A stretch of 64,000 nucleotides of DNA from Cristatella mucedo (Eukaryota; Bryozoa; Phylactolaemata; Cristatellidae): assembly GCA_009760855.2 (NCBI GenBank), contig WPIO01000001.1, forward strand, positions 10,352,501 to 10,416,500, given 5' to 3'. Both the position numbers and the translations under genes were made by a program. This document shows, one piece after another, positions 40,633 through 51,700 of this stretch. How positions within the stretch are numbered: the stretch's first letter is position 1; every line of letters begins with the position of its first letter. Below the pieces are notes generated by a model. The model was not told where the DNA came from. It worked only from the letters and a program-made list of their open reading frames with translations, and made no database searches.

Positions 40633-41808
40633 GCTTTAGGGATGGGTGCAATTGCTTTTTGTCTGCCTATCCAACCCCCTGGCTCTGTAGCGGCGCCAGC
40701 TACCACAAGCAACGTGCGGTGGCTGACGTAGCCTTTAGGCCTAGCCCGAACGGGTTAACCTCGTGCGGCGGCTGTTCAGTCCGCCCGTTTGGTCCGCCAC
40801 TGCTATTAATCAGCAGTGGACCTGCCCCGGCGCACCCAGTACCATAGATATGGTATATCAGGCCGGCCGCCCTTCGCCACACGCTCTCCGGGGCTACAGC
40901 TTGGCGCTCCGATCCTCATTAAAACCTACTACTTTTGAATGTGTATTTCTTAGCGGTATTTCGCCCTCAGAAACATAACAGGCTCTATCACCGATATTAT
41001 GCATATCTTCATTTCCAAAGTCAGCTTGACAGCACCAACGTTAGCAAGGTGCTTTTTTGAAATACTGTACTAAACTCAAGCAAGCTAATCAGCCGGGCTA
41101 TAGCCGTTGTTTGAGATCCCTTATAGTATAGGAGTTACGGTCAGTAGCAACCGGGGAAATTACAGCCCATTGTTTAGATCTTGCAATAGAAAATATCAAT
41201 TGATAAATACTCAGTGCCCGTGCAAATTGTACCTCGTGCCTCCGTCTTGGAAAGATGAGGTCTTCCCTCACTGATGAATATAAATCCCGAAAGCACGTAG
41301 ACTATATATGCTATATGAGCGGTAGCGATTGCTGTTGTTCTCTCCTACCTGTATTACCGGCGTGCCAACATGCATTGGAGCTGCTCCCACGTCTGTTTAT
41401 CTTCAAGGAGCAAGTTCAACCAGTAATTGGTCACGCTGCTGTTAGTTCCATCCTGCGACCAGCAGTTCTATCGGCGCGATGTGAGTTGTGTGCGAGAGGT
41501 ATAAGTCCAGAATTGCTTTATCGTTTGCAACAATACCTGGTACTCAGTGACTAGAAAAGGTATTAAGGCAAGTTACCAATACTTCTTCTTTTTCCACATA
41601 GACTCGGCAGCCTCAATAACTTCTGCTAGATGTGAAGTATGAAGATGTAGTTGACGAAATGCGTTCATTCCACTAGCTACGGAAATGCGATCGCCGAGCA
41701 GAACGATCACCTGAATTCTCCCACTGTGCAAGATTTATATTTTCCTTCACCTGCACGCTGCCTTGTCGGGGTTTCAGAACTGCATGCTCGTGAAATATGC
41801 CATACTGT

Positions 41809-42053
41809 TGTAGTCTGAATTATTGTCGAGAATGGTACAGAACGCTAGCCGACGAGCAACACCACCAGTTTATTCCACATACACACGGAGCAGGGCCAAG
41901 CACGACTCTCACCGCCCCTCTTGCCCATTGGAATCCCCCGACTCCCTTGTCAAAACAAGCACTAATAGCACGTTCCGGCTGATTACCACATCGAGTGTCA
42001 CAGCCCACTCGTACAGCGATCAAGGGCAGTGTCATCAATTAAATAAAACCACA
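41809..42053 (-). mobile_element. Solo LTR, same family as the 44-46 kb element
   Basis: 245 bp, the complement of the LTRs at 44333 and 45698 with scattered differences. It begins TGTAGTCTG and ends AACCACA. The flanking pentamers are ACTGT (41804-41808) and ACCGT (42054-42058), a target duplication with one later mutation. No internal sequence remains. It lies about 1.5 kb upstream of the APEX1 start codon. Confidence 0.85.
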
Positions 42054-42059
42054 ACCGTC

Positions 42060-44327
42060 ACGACTGCTTACAGAAAGCTTACTTTGGCGGTAAAAATGGG
42101 GAAGTCACTGATGAAATGCACACAAAAGTTTGCTATTGGGCATTTTTATGCGGCAACAGATACCAGCACGAGGCAATTCAAAGCTCGGAGGTTCGAGCAG
42201 TGTGCTCCAGACAATTTCGATTAACTCCTGCCCCTCAGCCACCCCGGTGAGTTCTTTTAAGTCTCGGACCGTAATCGAACTATATGATTAGCTGTGGATC
42301 CCGTATTAGGAATATAATGTTCTAATGTCAAGCAGCTGCAAAAAAAGTCACGTCACTTTTCTAAGAGACTTTGCATACATTTAGAACACTAAGGGTTTTT
42401 TAAAAGGCCCCGTGGATCTTCAGAGATGAGTAGTTTCCTGGATGAGATGTGACCGCTACTCGATTAGGATTGAAAACTTTCAGAGATGTACGATTTGAAC
42501 GACGCCAGAGCCTCATAAGCCAGATCTATTTCTGTTTACAAGCGTTTAAATATGGATTGTAATCAACAGTGTCTCATTTGTTGCCAATAGGTCGAGCATG
42601 ATCAATGTAGTAAGGTTGGCACCGTCGTTGCCAAGTAAAATGTCCTTGGTCACACGGGCGGAAGGAGAGCCATTTCGGTAGAACGGTGTCACTTTAATCG
42701 CGACTGAAATTCGATCGATAAGCCATTTTTATTTTATGTGCTCCTGCAGCGGTTTAGCAAAATTTTTTGAGAATCTTTGGATAAAAACAAGAAGCAGTAT
42801 GGGCTTTAATTAGTTGTATCGGCTGCTAAGCTTCGACGACCTACGAGTGCTAACTTTATGAAAGAAGTTACCCCATTCCTATGAGCGGATAAAGAGGCCT
42901 GCGTTATGAGACAACTGTGACACTCAGGTTCGGTGCTATCCTTTGCAAGGGGTCACCGGCTTAGATGCTGCCAACGAGGCATTTCGCGAGGCTCTAATTG
43001 TGGGTAGAGACCGACTTAGAACAGAGTCATTCACGGTTGGCCTTACAGGCTTCTATAACCTAGCACCCTGTATACGTTTCCTATTCTATTTTTTCTATTT
43101 CTTAAACCTGGTAGCCCTGCTCTCTGAAATCATGGCGATCACTCTAGTCTGAGAGGCTTTCATGTTGGAGTAGGCTGAAGGCTCGATAGATATACTGCTC
43201 ATTCGCTCTCTCAGCGGAACCAAGCTAAAGCAATCTGAACGGCGTTGCTTCATGTTAAAATCCTCGTGTGACTTGTATTGGTCAGTACGCGTGAAACGCC
43301 CCAGCGAGCGTAAAGAGCTGGTTTCAGAATCTTAAGGCTCTAGCGAATCCTTAGCCGGAGGGTTTTAGCAGCCTCTAACCTCCATCACTAGAGACCGAGC
43401 TGCAGCAAAAGCATTCAAGGCGTGCCTCCTCAAGGAATGCTCTTTAGCATTCGTCCAAGCCTGTTGGCCCTTTTTGGAGGATAACGGCAAAGATGGATGT
43501 CAAAGTTGCACCGTCCTGCAGGCCTATGTAGGCCCTAGTAGATCACCGGCTGTGCTGTGTCTGGACCGGACCGGACCTTTGGGTTTTCCCGTCTATCCGA
43601 TGACGCCTCTTAACCTTGACTTTTGGAGATCTGACGTCCGTTGGCTGAGTCGCGGTATCTTGGGCTCGCTCCGAAAAGCATCCGGTTGGGTGGCTGGCGT
43701 TCGCCGACGACGGGGCTGCCCACAGAAAGCTGTTAGGAACCGCTGCTCTAGCGTAGCTGGAGATAAGCACGCTCGCCGTTATGGCTTATATATTCCGCGT
43801 TCCCCTGTAGTATGTTGTTCGTAGCCCTCCTTCCGTGAGCTGCAGCCCTCGGCGTGCTGAGATGCGCCGCGCTCGCGAGTCCCCGTTACTGCAGTCAATA
43901 TCTGCCAATGTTGTCTTGGCTGGTACTTGCAAGGATTGCCGCCCGCCTTCAAGATTTTTCCTGTCCGCGAGTGTCCTCCTGCCCTGGGGTGTCTAGCTGC
44001 GTTGTTTCCCAAGTCTTTCCGCAGCCTAATGTACCTAGGGCCCCAGTAGTTGCGTTTAGTTCCCCTGCTATTGTTGGCGCATGCAGTGTTGTTATAAAGA
44101 GGTGTAATCAAGCTGTCGCATGTCCTGCGCTAGCGACAGCGACGTGGCCGCGGCGTAGCCGGGACAGATTGGTGCTGAGGGGGGAGTAGCCGACCCCCTC
44201 GCTTCGGTTACAGGTATGCTGAGGGTCTTTTGAGGAAAAAATTGCGACAACTTTTGGAAGTAGGCTGATTCTGCGCTTTTAAGCTGAGCCGCAGGGAAAG
44301 TTTCTTTAGCCCCTTTTAAAGAATGTG
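42060..44327. other. Stretch with no recognised gene
   Basis: GC content rises after about 43300. Frames at 43474-43824 and 43854-44189 have no motif I recognise. They could be remains of another LTR element, but I see no paired ends. Confidence 0.4.
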
Positions 44328-44332
44328 TTCAC

Positions 44333-44576
44333 TGTGGTTTTATTTAATTGATGACACTGCCCCTGATCGCTGTACGAGTGGGCTTGACACTCGATGTGGT
44401 AAGCAGCCCGGACGTGCTATTAGTGGTTGTTTTGACAAGGGAGTCGGGGGACTCCGGTAGGCGAGAGGGGCGAGGAGGGTTGTGCTTCGCCCTGTTCCGT
44501 GTGTAGGGAGAATAAACTGGTGGTGTTGCACGTCGGCTAGCGTTCTGTGCCGTTCGCGACGATAATTCAGACTACA
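44333..44576 (+). repeat. 5' LTR
   Basis: TG...CA ends. It is paired with 45698-45942 and its left flank is TTCAC. Confidence 0.92.
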
Positions 44577-44596
44577 AGCTATTTCCGGCGGCGGCG

Positions 44597-44822
44597 ATGA
44601 CAGCAATCTTGCTTGCGCATTTTCAAGTCGGTGATGACTTCGCAACTTGGCTGCTTGACTCGGAGCGGCGGCTCGAGCTGTACGGTGTCAATCCAACAAT
44701 CTGCCTCTCTTCCTGGAAGAAAGCGCCTTCTATGTGTATCCTTACATGCCGAGGGCAATCAAGGATGACTACCGTCTGCTTCGCGAGGCTCTGGTAACAG
44801 CGCTGGCTAGTCCTTTAGGGTA
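44597..44822 (+). pseudogene. Gag-like fragment of the LTR element, frameshifted
   Basis: Starts with ATG and reads DDFATWLLDSERRLELYGVN. After a one-base frame change near 44694 it continues LPLFLEESAFYVYPYMP and DDYRLLREALVTAL, then stops. The 'LPLFLE..AF.VY' pattern followed by 'DY..L..AL' is typical of the Gag core of Gypsy-type retrotransposons. The call rests on this pattern only. Confidence 0.65.
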
Positions 44823-44913
44823 AAGCGCGACTGCTGAGCGCTGAGTTAGCAAATGCTTATCGGAGAGAGGGCGACGACAAAAGGACCAGAAGCAACATCA
44901 GCAATCGCCGACG

Positions 44914-45438
44914 GTGTGCCGGGCGACAACGGTTTACCAGGATGCCACCGTGTGGAACGCGGTGACAGCGATCCAGGCTGTGACGGTTTGCCAGACGCAC
45001 GTGGTGTGCAACGAGGCAACGGCCTGCAAGGTAGCGGAAGCCGTGGAGGTGACGTTAGCATGCGACGAACCGGTGTGTTACGACTCGGAGCAAGTCGGAG
45101 ATGCGGAGCAGGTCGGAGGCTCATCGGCGACGCAAGTGGGCTGTGACGCAGCACAGGTAGGAGACGAGGCGCAGATCGGATATGCGGTGCAGGTCGGAAA
45201 CGCGGCGGTGGCGGCGGCGCCCGAAGACGCGGCGGCGGCGCCCGGAGACGCGGTGGTGGCTTGCGAAGTGGTGGTGGTGTGGGATGCACCGTTGAGCTTC
45301 GAGGCTGTGACGCCCGACGAGGCGCCAGCGGCGGAGAAATATGTGACCCCACGACGCAGGAACGCAGCTGTCAAACGCAGCCGGCTTGTTTGCACAGGCC
45401 GTGTGGTCGCCTGCCTCCTCCGAGCAGCCGTTACTTAG
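44914..45438 (+). other. Open frame in the LTR-element interior, repetitive
   Basis: 174 codons, rich in Ala and Val with loosely repeated QVGD/QVGG units between about 45089 and 45210. It may be the decayed rest of Gag or a low-complexity frame. It has no zinc knuckle (CCHC) or protease motif. A minus-strand frame overlaps it. Confidence 0.35.
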
Positions 45439-45697
45439 CCTCATAATTAAGGGAGCGGACATCAGAACAGTACCGATCGCTAACGAATTCCTTGATGCAC
45501 ACTTCGATGCTGGCCCTGGTAGTTTGGCTAGAGCAGACGAGCGCGGCAGACAGCTACGGCCAAGATGTGGGCTGAGACCGCCGACGCGCTATGACTATGT
45601 GGTTAATGTTTAGCCTTCTCGTTGTCTAAGCAGTGAAGAAGAACAGCTGCTTGCTGTTCTGGCTACGTCGTTAGTTGATCTCCAGATCAGGCGGGCA

Positions 45698-45942
45698 TGT
45701 GGTTTTATTTAATTGATGACACTGCCCCTGATCGCTGTACAAGTGGGCTGTGACACTCGATGTGGTAAGCAGCCGGAACGTGCTATTAGTGGTTGTTCTG
45801 ACAAGGGAGTCGGGGGACTCCGGTAGGCGAGAGGGGCGAGGAGAGTTGTGCGTCACCCTGCTCCGTGTGTAGGGAGAATAAACTGGTGGTGTTGCACATC
45901 GGCTAGAGTTCTGTGCCGTTCGCGACGATAATTCAGACCACA
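45698..45942 (+). repeat. 3' LTR
   Basis: TG...CA ends. It is paired with the 5' LTR and its right flank is TTCAC. The sequence before it ('caggcgggca') is only weakly purine-rich. Confidence 0.92.
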
Positions 45943-45947
45943 TTCAC

Positions 45948-47035
45948 CATTGGGAAGCGTAGGAAAGGGGCACGAATGATTAATATTGTCACATACATCT
46001 AAGGACGCAAACGCGTGCGCCTGTGCGTGCATTTCCCGCTTGAATATTGGAATGGCAAAAACGTGCTGTGGCTACATACATTACGCTAAGCCGGATAATC
46101 AGAGCGGGCACCTCATCAGACAGGCTAATTCGCGTTCGTATTGCTACAAACTGGGTGTCGCGGCTTCCACATCCGGATGTAACTATACCGTAAATGCAAC
46201 GCTCGTAACTTGGCAAGTCCTTGCTAAAGAGGTGGCATGCTATATAAGCCAGATTACGATTGGTATTATTATTCGCGGGTCCTTAATTGTAAAGGGTTAC
46301 GAACAGACTATGCCACGATCTATGGCAAAGTCAGCATAAATTGCTCCTTGAGCGGGCATTGGCATTTGTGCTGAGCTGATCTAAGCTTTGAGCAGAAATG
46401 AGTGCATCCGTCTGGCATGGCTGCTGTTGAACGCTTGCAACTCTCCGTAGCAGTCAAACAGACTTCTATACGCCACGGCTGTGGAGTCGATGTATTAAGG
46501 TACGGGCACTCTTCGTCACTGCCGGGTTTCGCCATTCTCGGCATACCTGGGTACATTGGTGTTGTAACAAGTCGGCTAGCCGCGATTCTGAGGCTCGGGG
46601 CTTCACCGGCATGTGTTGCCTGTCGGCTGAGACTAGCACTATTACGAGTGATGCGTTTGCAGCCTAGTTCTGCCCACATGTGGAAACCGCTACAGCCTGT
46701 TTGTAACATTGCTTACGCGGGACGAACACTGGTAGCGTCTCAACATTGTATCGCGGCTAGGGACTTGTAGGTGATGCACTCATGCACACATGTATGCACA
46801 CTCTTTCAGAAACGGAAATATATCCCAGCGGCACCATATAATGTTCTTTGACTAATTCAGAGTCTTATCAACCTACTTAGACAGAAAAGAAAGGTTCGCG
46901 CTTTTGTAGCCTACATGTTTGGGCCGACTGCCAGTTCAGAGTGACAACCACTGCTGAGAAATGGGTTTATTTTTATACTGCTATCTATTAGGCCAAGAGT
47001 CGGCCGAAACTGATTAGCTGATACGACCGTAGCCT
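45948..47035. other. Stretch with no recognised gene
   Basis: Overlapping frames of about 120 codons on both strands (46320-46770) share no motif with a family I know. Confidence 0.4.
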
Positions 47036-47039
47036 CAGG

Positions 47040-47145
47040 TCTATTGGTCATTCGATCGTGCTTCCTTCACTGCATATTTAAAGTACCTAGAAAGAGATTA
47101 AGTTATCCGAGGGCACTATACAAACATATTTTTACTGTTATTATA
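47040..47145 (+). mobile_element. 3' tail fragment of L2-like LINE
   Basis: 'ggtcattcgatcgtgcttcc', 'cctagaaagagattaagtta' and 'gagggcactatac' match the LINE 3' end. It is followed by a decayed (ATT)n. Confidence 0.78.
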
Positions 47146-47817
47146 AGATCAAAAAATCTTTACCCATGTCATAGAGTATTCTATTCGACAACGACGAAGG
47201 GTAACAGACATCTAGAATTAGTCTTGGCATACAACATCTCTAGTACGGCACCCAGAGAGCTACTGAACTGCCGACCGGCAAAAAGCCTCAACTCCTTCCG
47301 GGAACAATGTCTAGAGCACAATTGCCTCAACATACACGATACCGGGTTTTATGCCGCCAATCCATTGAAAATCGCGCGACCGATTACTTGCTATTGTAAT
47401 TTAGGAATTGCGAACAGTAATTATCCGAGCTCTCATAAGCTGGTTGATCGAGCGCCGTTTCAAGATCTTATGTAACAAGGGCGGGCAACATTACGGTACA
47501 CCCTGTTTGACTGTGCAGCCCGTCAGATCAAGTACGGTTGTAACCCCAGAATCAACGGCTATACCTAAAATTAAAAGTAAAATGATATCTTAGGCATGAA
47601 AAGGATAATCCATAACTTAAAACTCAAAACCAAAATGAAAGGGGAAAGGGACGACGTTCTCATAGAAAAACTTGGCTAAGTGATTTTCACCGTAAATAAA
47701 CGACGGAACACCCCAGAACTAAGCCACCAGGGAAATCGGGATCTTCAGGATCCCCGTCCGCCATACCCATGGGCGCTTATTTGGTTATCAGCGGGTGGGG
47801 AGGGGGTAACCAGACAG
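47146..47817. other. Stretch with no recognised feature
   Basis: Nothing recognised between the two LINE pieces. Confidence 0.4.
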
Positions 47818-48391
47818 GTAATAATAATAATAATAATAATAATATTGCACTTGATAAAGCGCCTTCAGAGAACTTAATCTCTTTCTAGGCGCTTTACATT
47901 TGCTGCAAAGTGATACGCAATAGAATAGTAAGTAAAATCATGCTTGAAAAACAAACAAAATGAATAACATGGTTAGGGGTGACATGCACTGGGTCAGCAT
48001 GCAAATGTGGTTAGTGGCAGCATGAACAGTGTCAGCACGCATAAGCACATCGAGGACGAATCACAAGGACCCACTAAATGCTGTCCTAAATAGGTATGTT
48101 TTTTAAGTTTCTTTTAAATGTGGTCAGGTCAGGGGATGTTCTGATGCAGGTCGGGAGGGAGTTCCAGGCTGTGGGAGCATACGAGCTAAATGCACGGTCT
48201 CCAAAGGATTTAAGGTTTGTACGAGGTATTTCTAGACTGTTGGATTCCGAAAAGCGAGTGGTACGATGCTTTGCCTGATGGGGTAGTATCTCTGAAAGAT
48301 AGGCTGGAGCCATAGAATGAAGAGACCTAAAAGTGAGCGACAAAACCTTGAAGTCAATCCGTTGCTTGACTGGTAACCAGTGCAGGTCGGC
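47818..48391 (-). mobile_element. L2-like LINE, 3' part
   Basis: An (AAT)n run at the left is followed by the hairpin tail, the 3' UTR and the C-terminal coding end (minus-strand frame 48086-48433 with '[16 protein letters not shown]', '[15 protein letters not shown]' and 'AWNSLPT'). The frame is open and close to the 28 kb copy, so this is a relatively young insertion. It is 5'-truncated near 48391, about 300 bp upstream of the lectin start codon. Confidence 0.92.
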
Positions 48392-48496
48392 GTAGTACAG
48401 CCATGTACGTAAGCATACATATGTTATGAACAACTCAATAAAAAAATAAAACTCGCAAAGCTAAATAAAGATGAGATATAATTTTTACACCAATTC

Positions 48497-48504
48497 TATA
48501 TATA
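48497..48504 (+). promoter_or_regulatory. Candidate TATA box of the lectin gene
   Basis: 'ctatatatacat' lies about 195 bp upstream of the lectin start codon, leaving a plausible 5' UTR of about 160 bp. Only position and motif support it. Confidence 0.3.
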
Positions 48505-48697
48505 CATTGCCCCCCTTATTTTTATGCTAGCTAGCTTTCACATTGTGGCGGGCCTCTGGCTGAACTGTCGCTCCGACTTCCGAGTGTAGGATGCTGAGTT
48601 GAAAGCTCCTGCTGATCTTAAAAGTTGCATAGGTCAGGCTGCATCTCGCCACATAATTTGTCGGAAGATACGCCTGGGAAGGATTACCCGGCAGCGG

Positions 48698-48764
48698 ATG
48701 GACGCATTTATTTGTATCGCTGTTGTGTTTTTGTTCGTCGGAGCAACGCACGGACAGACAGCCG
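48698..48764 (+). CDS. Lectin exon 1 (signal peptide)
   Basis: 67 nt, 22 codons plus one base, donor GTGAGG. The chosen ATG begins a textbook signal peptide with a hydrophobic core IAVVFLFVGA. Confidence 0.88.
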
Positions 48765-51700
48765 GTGAGGGTGGTGGTTATATCTGAGCTTACTCGTACG
48801 ATGGATCCACTCGCTGTTCAATTAACGCATGCATTTCGATCCTAATCTTATTTTCTGTTTGTATGTCAGCGCTTTCTACGGTTACTGAGCTGACGTGCTT
48901 GGCATTGCTTCCCCCTGCACCATAAGTAGGTCACTAATGCATTGACATGATTGAGTTATGACGTGAGCCCTGCCACTCTGCGACTGCTTTTTAGCACACA
49001 CAAAAACCCACGCCGCCTTCGCGTAGATTTAGTATCCTCACCTATGCGTATATTTGGCTACGCAGGGCTTCAGCCGGTAAGCTTCACCACCCTATATACA
49101 TAACCTAGGCCGTTGTTAGCTCAATGCATTCCACGTAGTATTTTCCTGTTTTACAGCCCCTGAATGTCCGACACCATGGATATCGTATTCTTTAAGTTGC
49201 TACCGGTTCTCACTGCTGCCGCTCGCATGGCAGGACGCTATGCTTGCTTGTCAGGTAAGTTGTGCATTTTGTTGACCTTCGCCATCATTAGCCACAATGT
49301 CCATTTCGCAGTGCTGTTGCATCTCCCAGCTATTTTGTGATTCTGTGGTTTCACATAAAGGAACCTCACCTTTCGCATTGCTAGAGGACGTTAGTACGAT
49401 GCTTATGCAGTTCAGTCCTAGGCCCAGCTGGCCGTTTGTCGGCAGTGAGGACTCTGTACCACTCACCGTTTGATCATGCTTCCTTGACATCATATGCAGA
49501 GTGCCTAGAAACTCATTAAGTTCTCGTAAGATTTTATGCAAATGTATTGTTAATATTACAGTTTTTAGTCAAGGCGGTCACACTTTTGACCGGTAGAATA
49601 TCATGTTCTAATGTGAGCTAGTATAATTAATTTTGGTGTTACTGTGGTATATATACTTTATCAAGCTGCAAGTCATTGTCCTAATTTTGGGTGTCAGCAA
49701 AATACAGACAAGCTAGGCTCCCCATCTTCTTTCTAGGGAGGGGTGGGTCCGCTGTCATTTCATACATTTCCTTGGTCAGTGTTTGTGTTTTTCATCAGAC
49801 CCCAGTAGATTATCTGTAAAATCTCGATGTCTGTTAGGGTGGTTGGTCAGCTCTAACAGTAATAATAATAGTATTGTGTATCATCCTGAGAGAACGGAAT
49901 CGGTAAGAGCATTACAACTTGCTGCAAGAGCAGCGATATGGAAGAATTAATGATGAGCAAGGAATCATGTTTAGAAGTCATACTAAAGCACCCAAGATGT
50001 CACTTTGTGCTGCTGGTTAGTAGGACCCCCGTGTAACATGCACTGAGTCATGCACAGGGAAGCACTCACAGCGCAGAAAGAAGACAAGTTCACTGGGGTG
50101 CTATACAAAAGCATATTGCTCTTGCCCTTGGTCACAATATGCATTGTTTCAGCACACTCAAGCATACAAAGGACAATTCACACCGACAGAGCAAAAGCAG
50201 TGAGGTTGATTTTTAGCTCTTTTCTGAACGTTGTCAAATCAGATGACGAGACGTTATGCCAGTCAGAAGTGAGTTGAAGGCTGTGGTAGCATAGTTACTG
50301 AAGGCACGAGCTCCTAGATATTTTAAATTTATTAGAGACATTACCAATTGACCTGAGTCAGAAGAAGGGGATTCGACAGAAGGCCTGATGGGAAACTAAT
50401 TCTTATGTAAGTAGAGCAGAGCAGGAAAATCGGTGTAACCTTAAAGTGAGCAACAGAATCAGGAAGTTGATCCGCTGCTTGATAATAGCCTGTACAGATT
50501 GGTGAACTGTGGTTTAATGAGGACGTTGGAATGTTAACGGCAGATAAGCCTAGTTGCCGAAAAAGCAGTTACTATAAGTGAGTCATTTATTCACGCAGGA
50601 ACATGTCCAAGTAGTGAATCACGTAAGTCTATTCGGGATATAACGAATGCATTGACCAGGTTGGGTGTGGTGTCCTTATCAAACCAAGCCCGAATTTTTG
50701 CAATGAAGTAGGCAGGCCTGGCTGGAGCTGATGTGTTCATCTAGTGACAAGTCATTTTTATAGAAATCAGATTTTGTGCAGTTGCCACAGGAAATGTATT
50801 TGCTCATTTTTAGGGATAGACTTTATATTATCTGAGTAACTGGTTTTCTTTTAATGTGATAGTTGGTTTGATCGTCATACAATTTGAATAAAAAAAAAAG
50901 TTGGCTGTCATCCATTTGTGAATATGAGCAATAAGTGCTAAAAGGGAGCTGAGGGAACTTTGGATGCTGGAAAGCAGAGAAGGATCAAAGTGTAGGTACA
51001 ACTGCATGTCGTCTGCATTAAAATGAAACCTTAGATTGTGCTTGGCGACCACAGCGGCTAGACAAGGGGTATACATTGGTTAAAATTAGTGGACCTTAAA
51101 CGACCCCCTTCCGGCAGGCTATATCTTGAAGGCTCACTGGATGACCTTTTTCCATTATATGTCCATTTTCTGAATGCCCCTACTGAGATAGGACCTAAAC
51201 CACTATAGCAGTGCTTGTGTTACTTCGGCTAGAAATAATTTAGGCCGTCGTCTTTGGTGGAAGTAGCTCTGACTCAAGTCATTTTGCTTTTTATGATACT
51301 CTCGAAACTTAATCGTTTGTGTTCTTTGTCTATCAGTAGTGGCTACAGCAGTCGAAGTAGCCGTGTAAGTGAACGTTCTAGATCTGCTGGAAATGCAGAA
51401 TTTGCTAATTTAGAGACGTGTTCGAATGGGAAGTTCTTCTGTGTACGTTATTTTTTACTAGCTAGCTGTAGCCATATATGCACATCAGGTGGTAGCTTCA
51501 TACCCAGCCAGTGCCACCTAGAGTAGTAACAAGGTGTACAATATGGCTGAGTAGACTTTCACAGTTGATATGTTACTACTAGAGCCCGATGGTTAAAATA
51601 GTATTTGCATCATAACAATTTTATCTTTTGCAAGTATGGAGAAAGAGTAGAAATCTGGGACTTTTTTGTCAGTATTGTGAGTCAAAACTCTCACAATGGT

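Larger units (their letters stand above)
44333..45942 (+). mobile_element. Non-autonomous LTR retrotransposon with two LTRs and perfect target duplication
   Basis: Two direct repeats of about 244 bp (44333-44576 and 45698-45942) begin TGTGGTTTTATT and end in ATTCAGACYACA. Both contain 'agggagaataaactgg', a polyadenylation-type signal. The pentamer TTCAC lies on both outer sides (44328-44332 and 45943-45947). The 1.1-kb interior carries a Gag-like fragment but no reverse transcriptase, integrase or protease that I can recognise, so movement would depend on a related autonomous element. The LTRs differ at several positions, so it is not brand new. A TGG-type primer site is not evident after the 5' LTR. 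Confidence 0.9.

Noticed and set aside
42980-43010. Alternative ATG (minus strand, atgcctcgt) as APEX1 start exon
   Set aside because: It hits a stop after nine codons without a matching donor phase. The MPPKRK exon at 40239-40256 fits phase and family better.
43854-44189. Frame of 111 codons just left of the LTR element
   Set aside because: It lies outside the TTCAC target duplication, has no retroelement motif I can defend and overlaps an antisense frame.
51254-51526. 90-codon plus-strand frame as an extra lectin exon
   Set aside because: Exons 2 and 3 join in phase 0 without it and its sequence lacks CTLD motifs.
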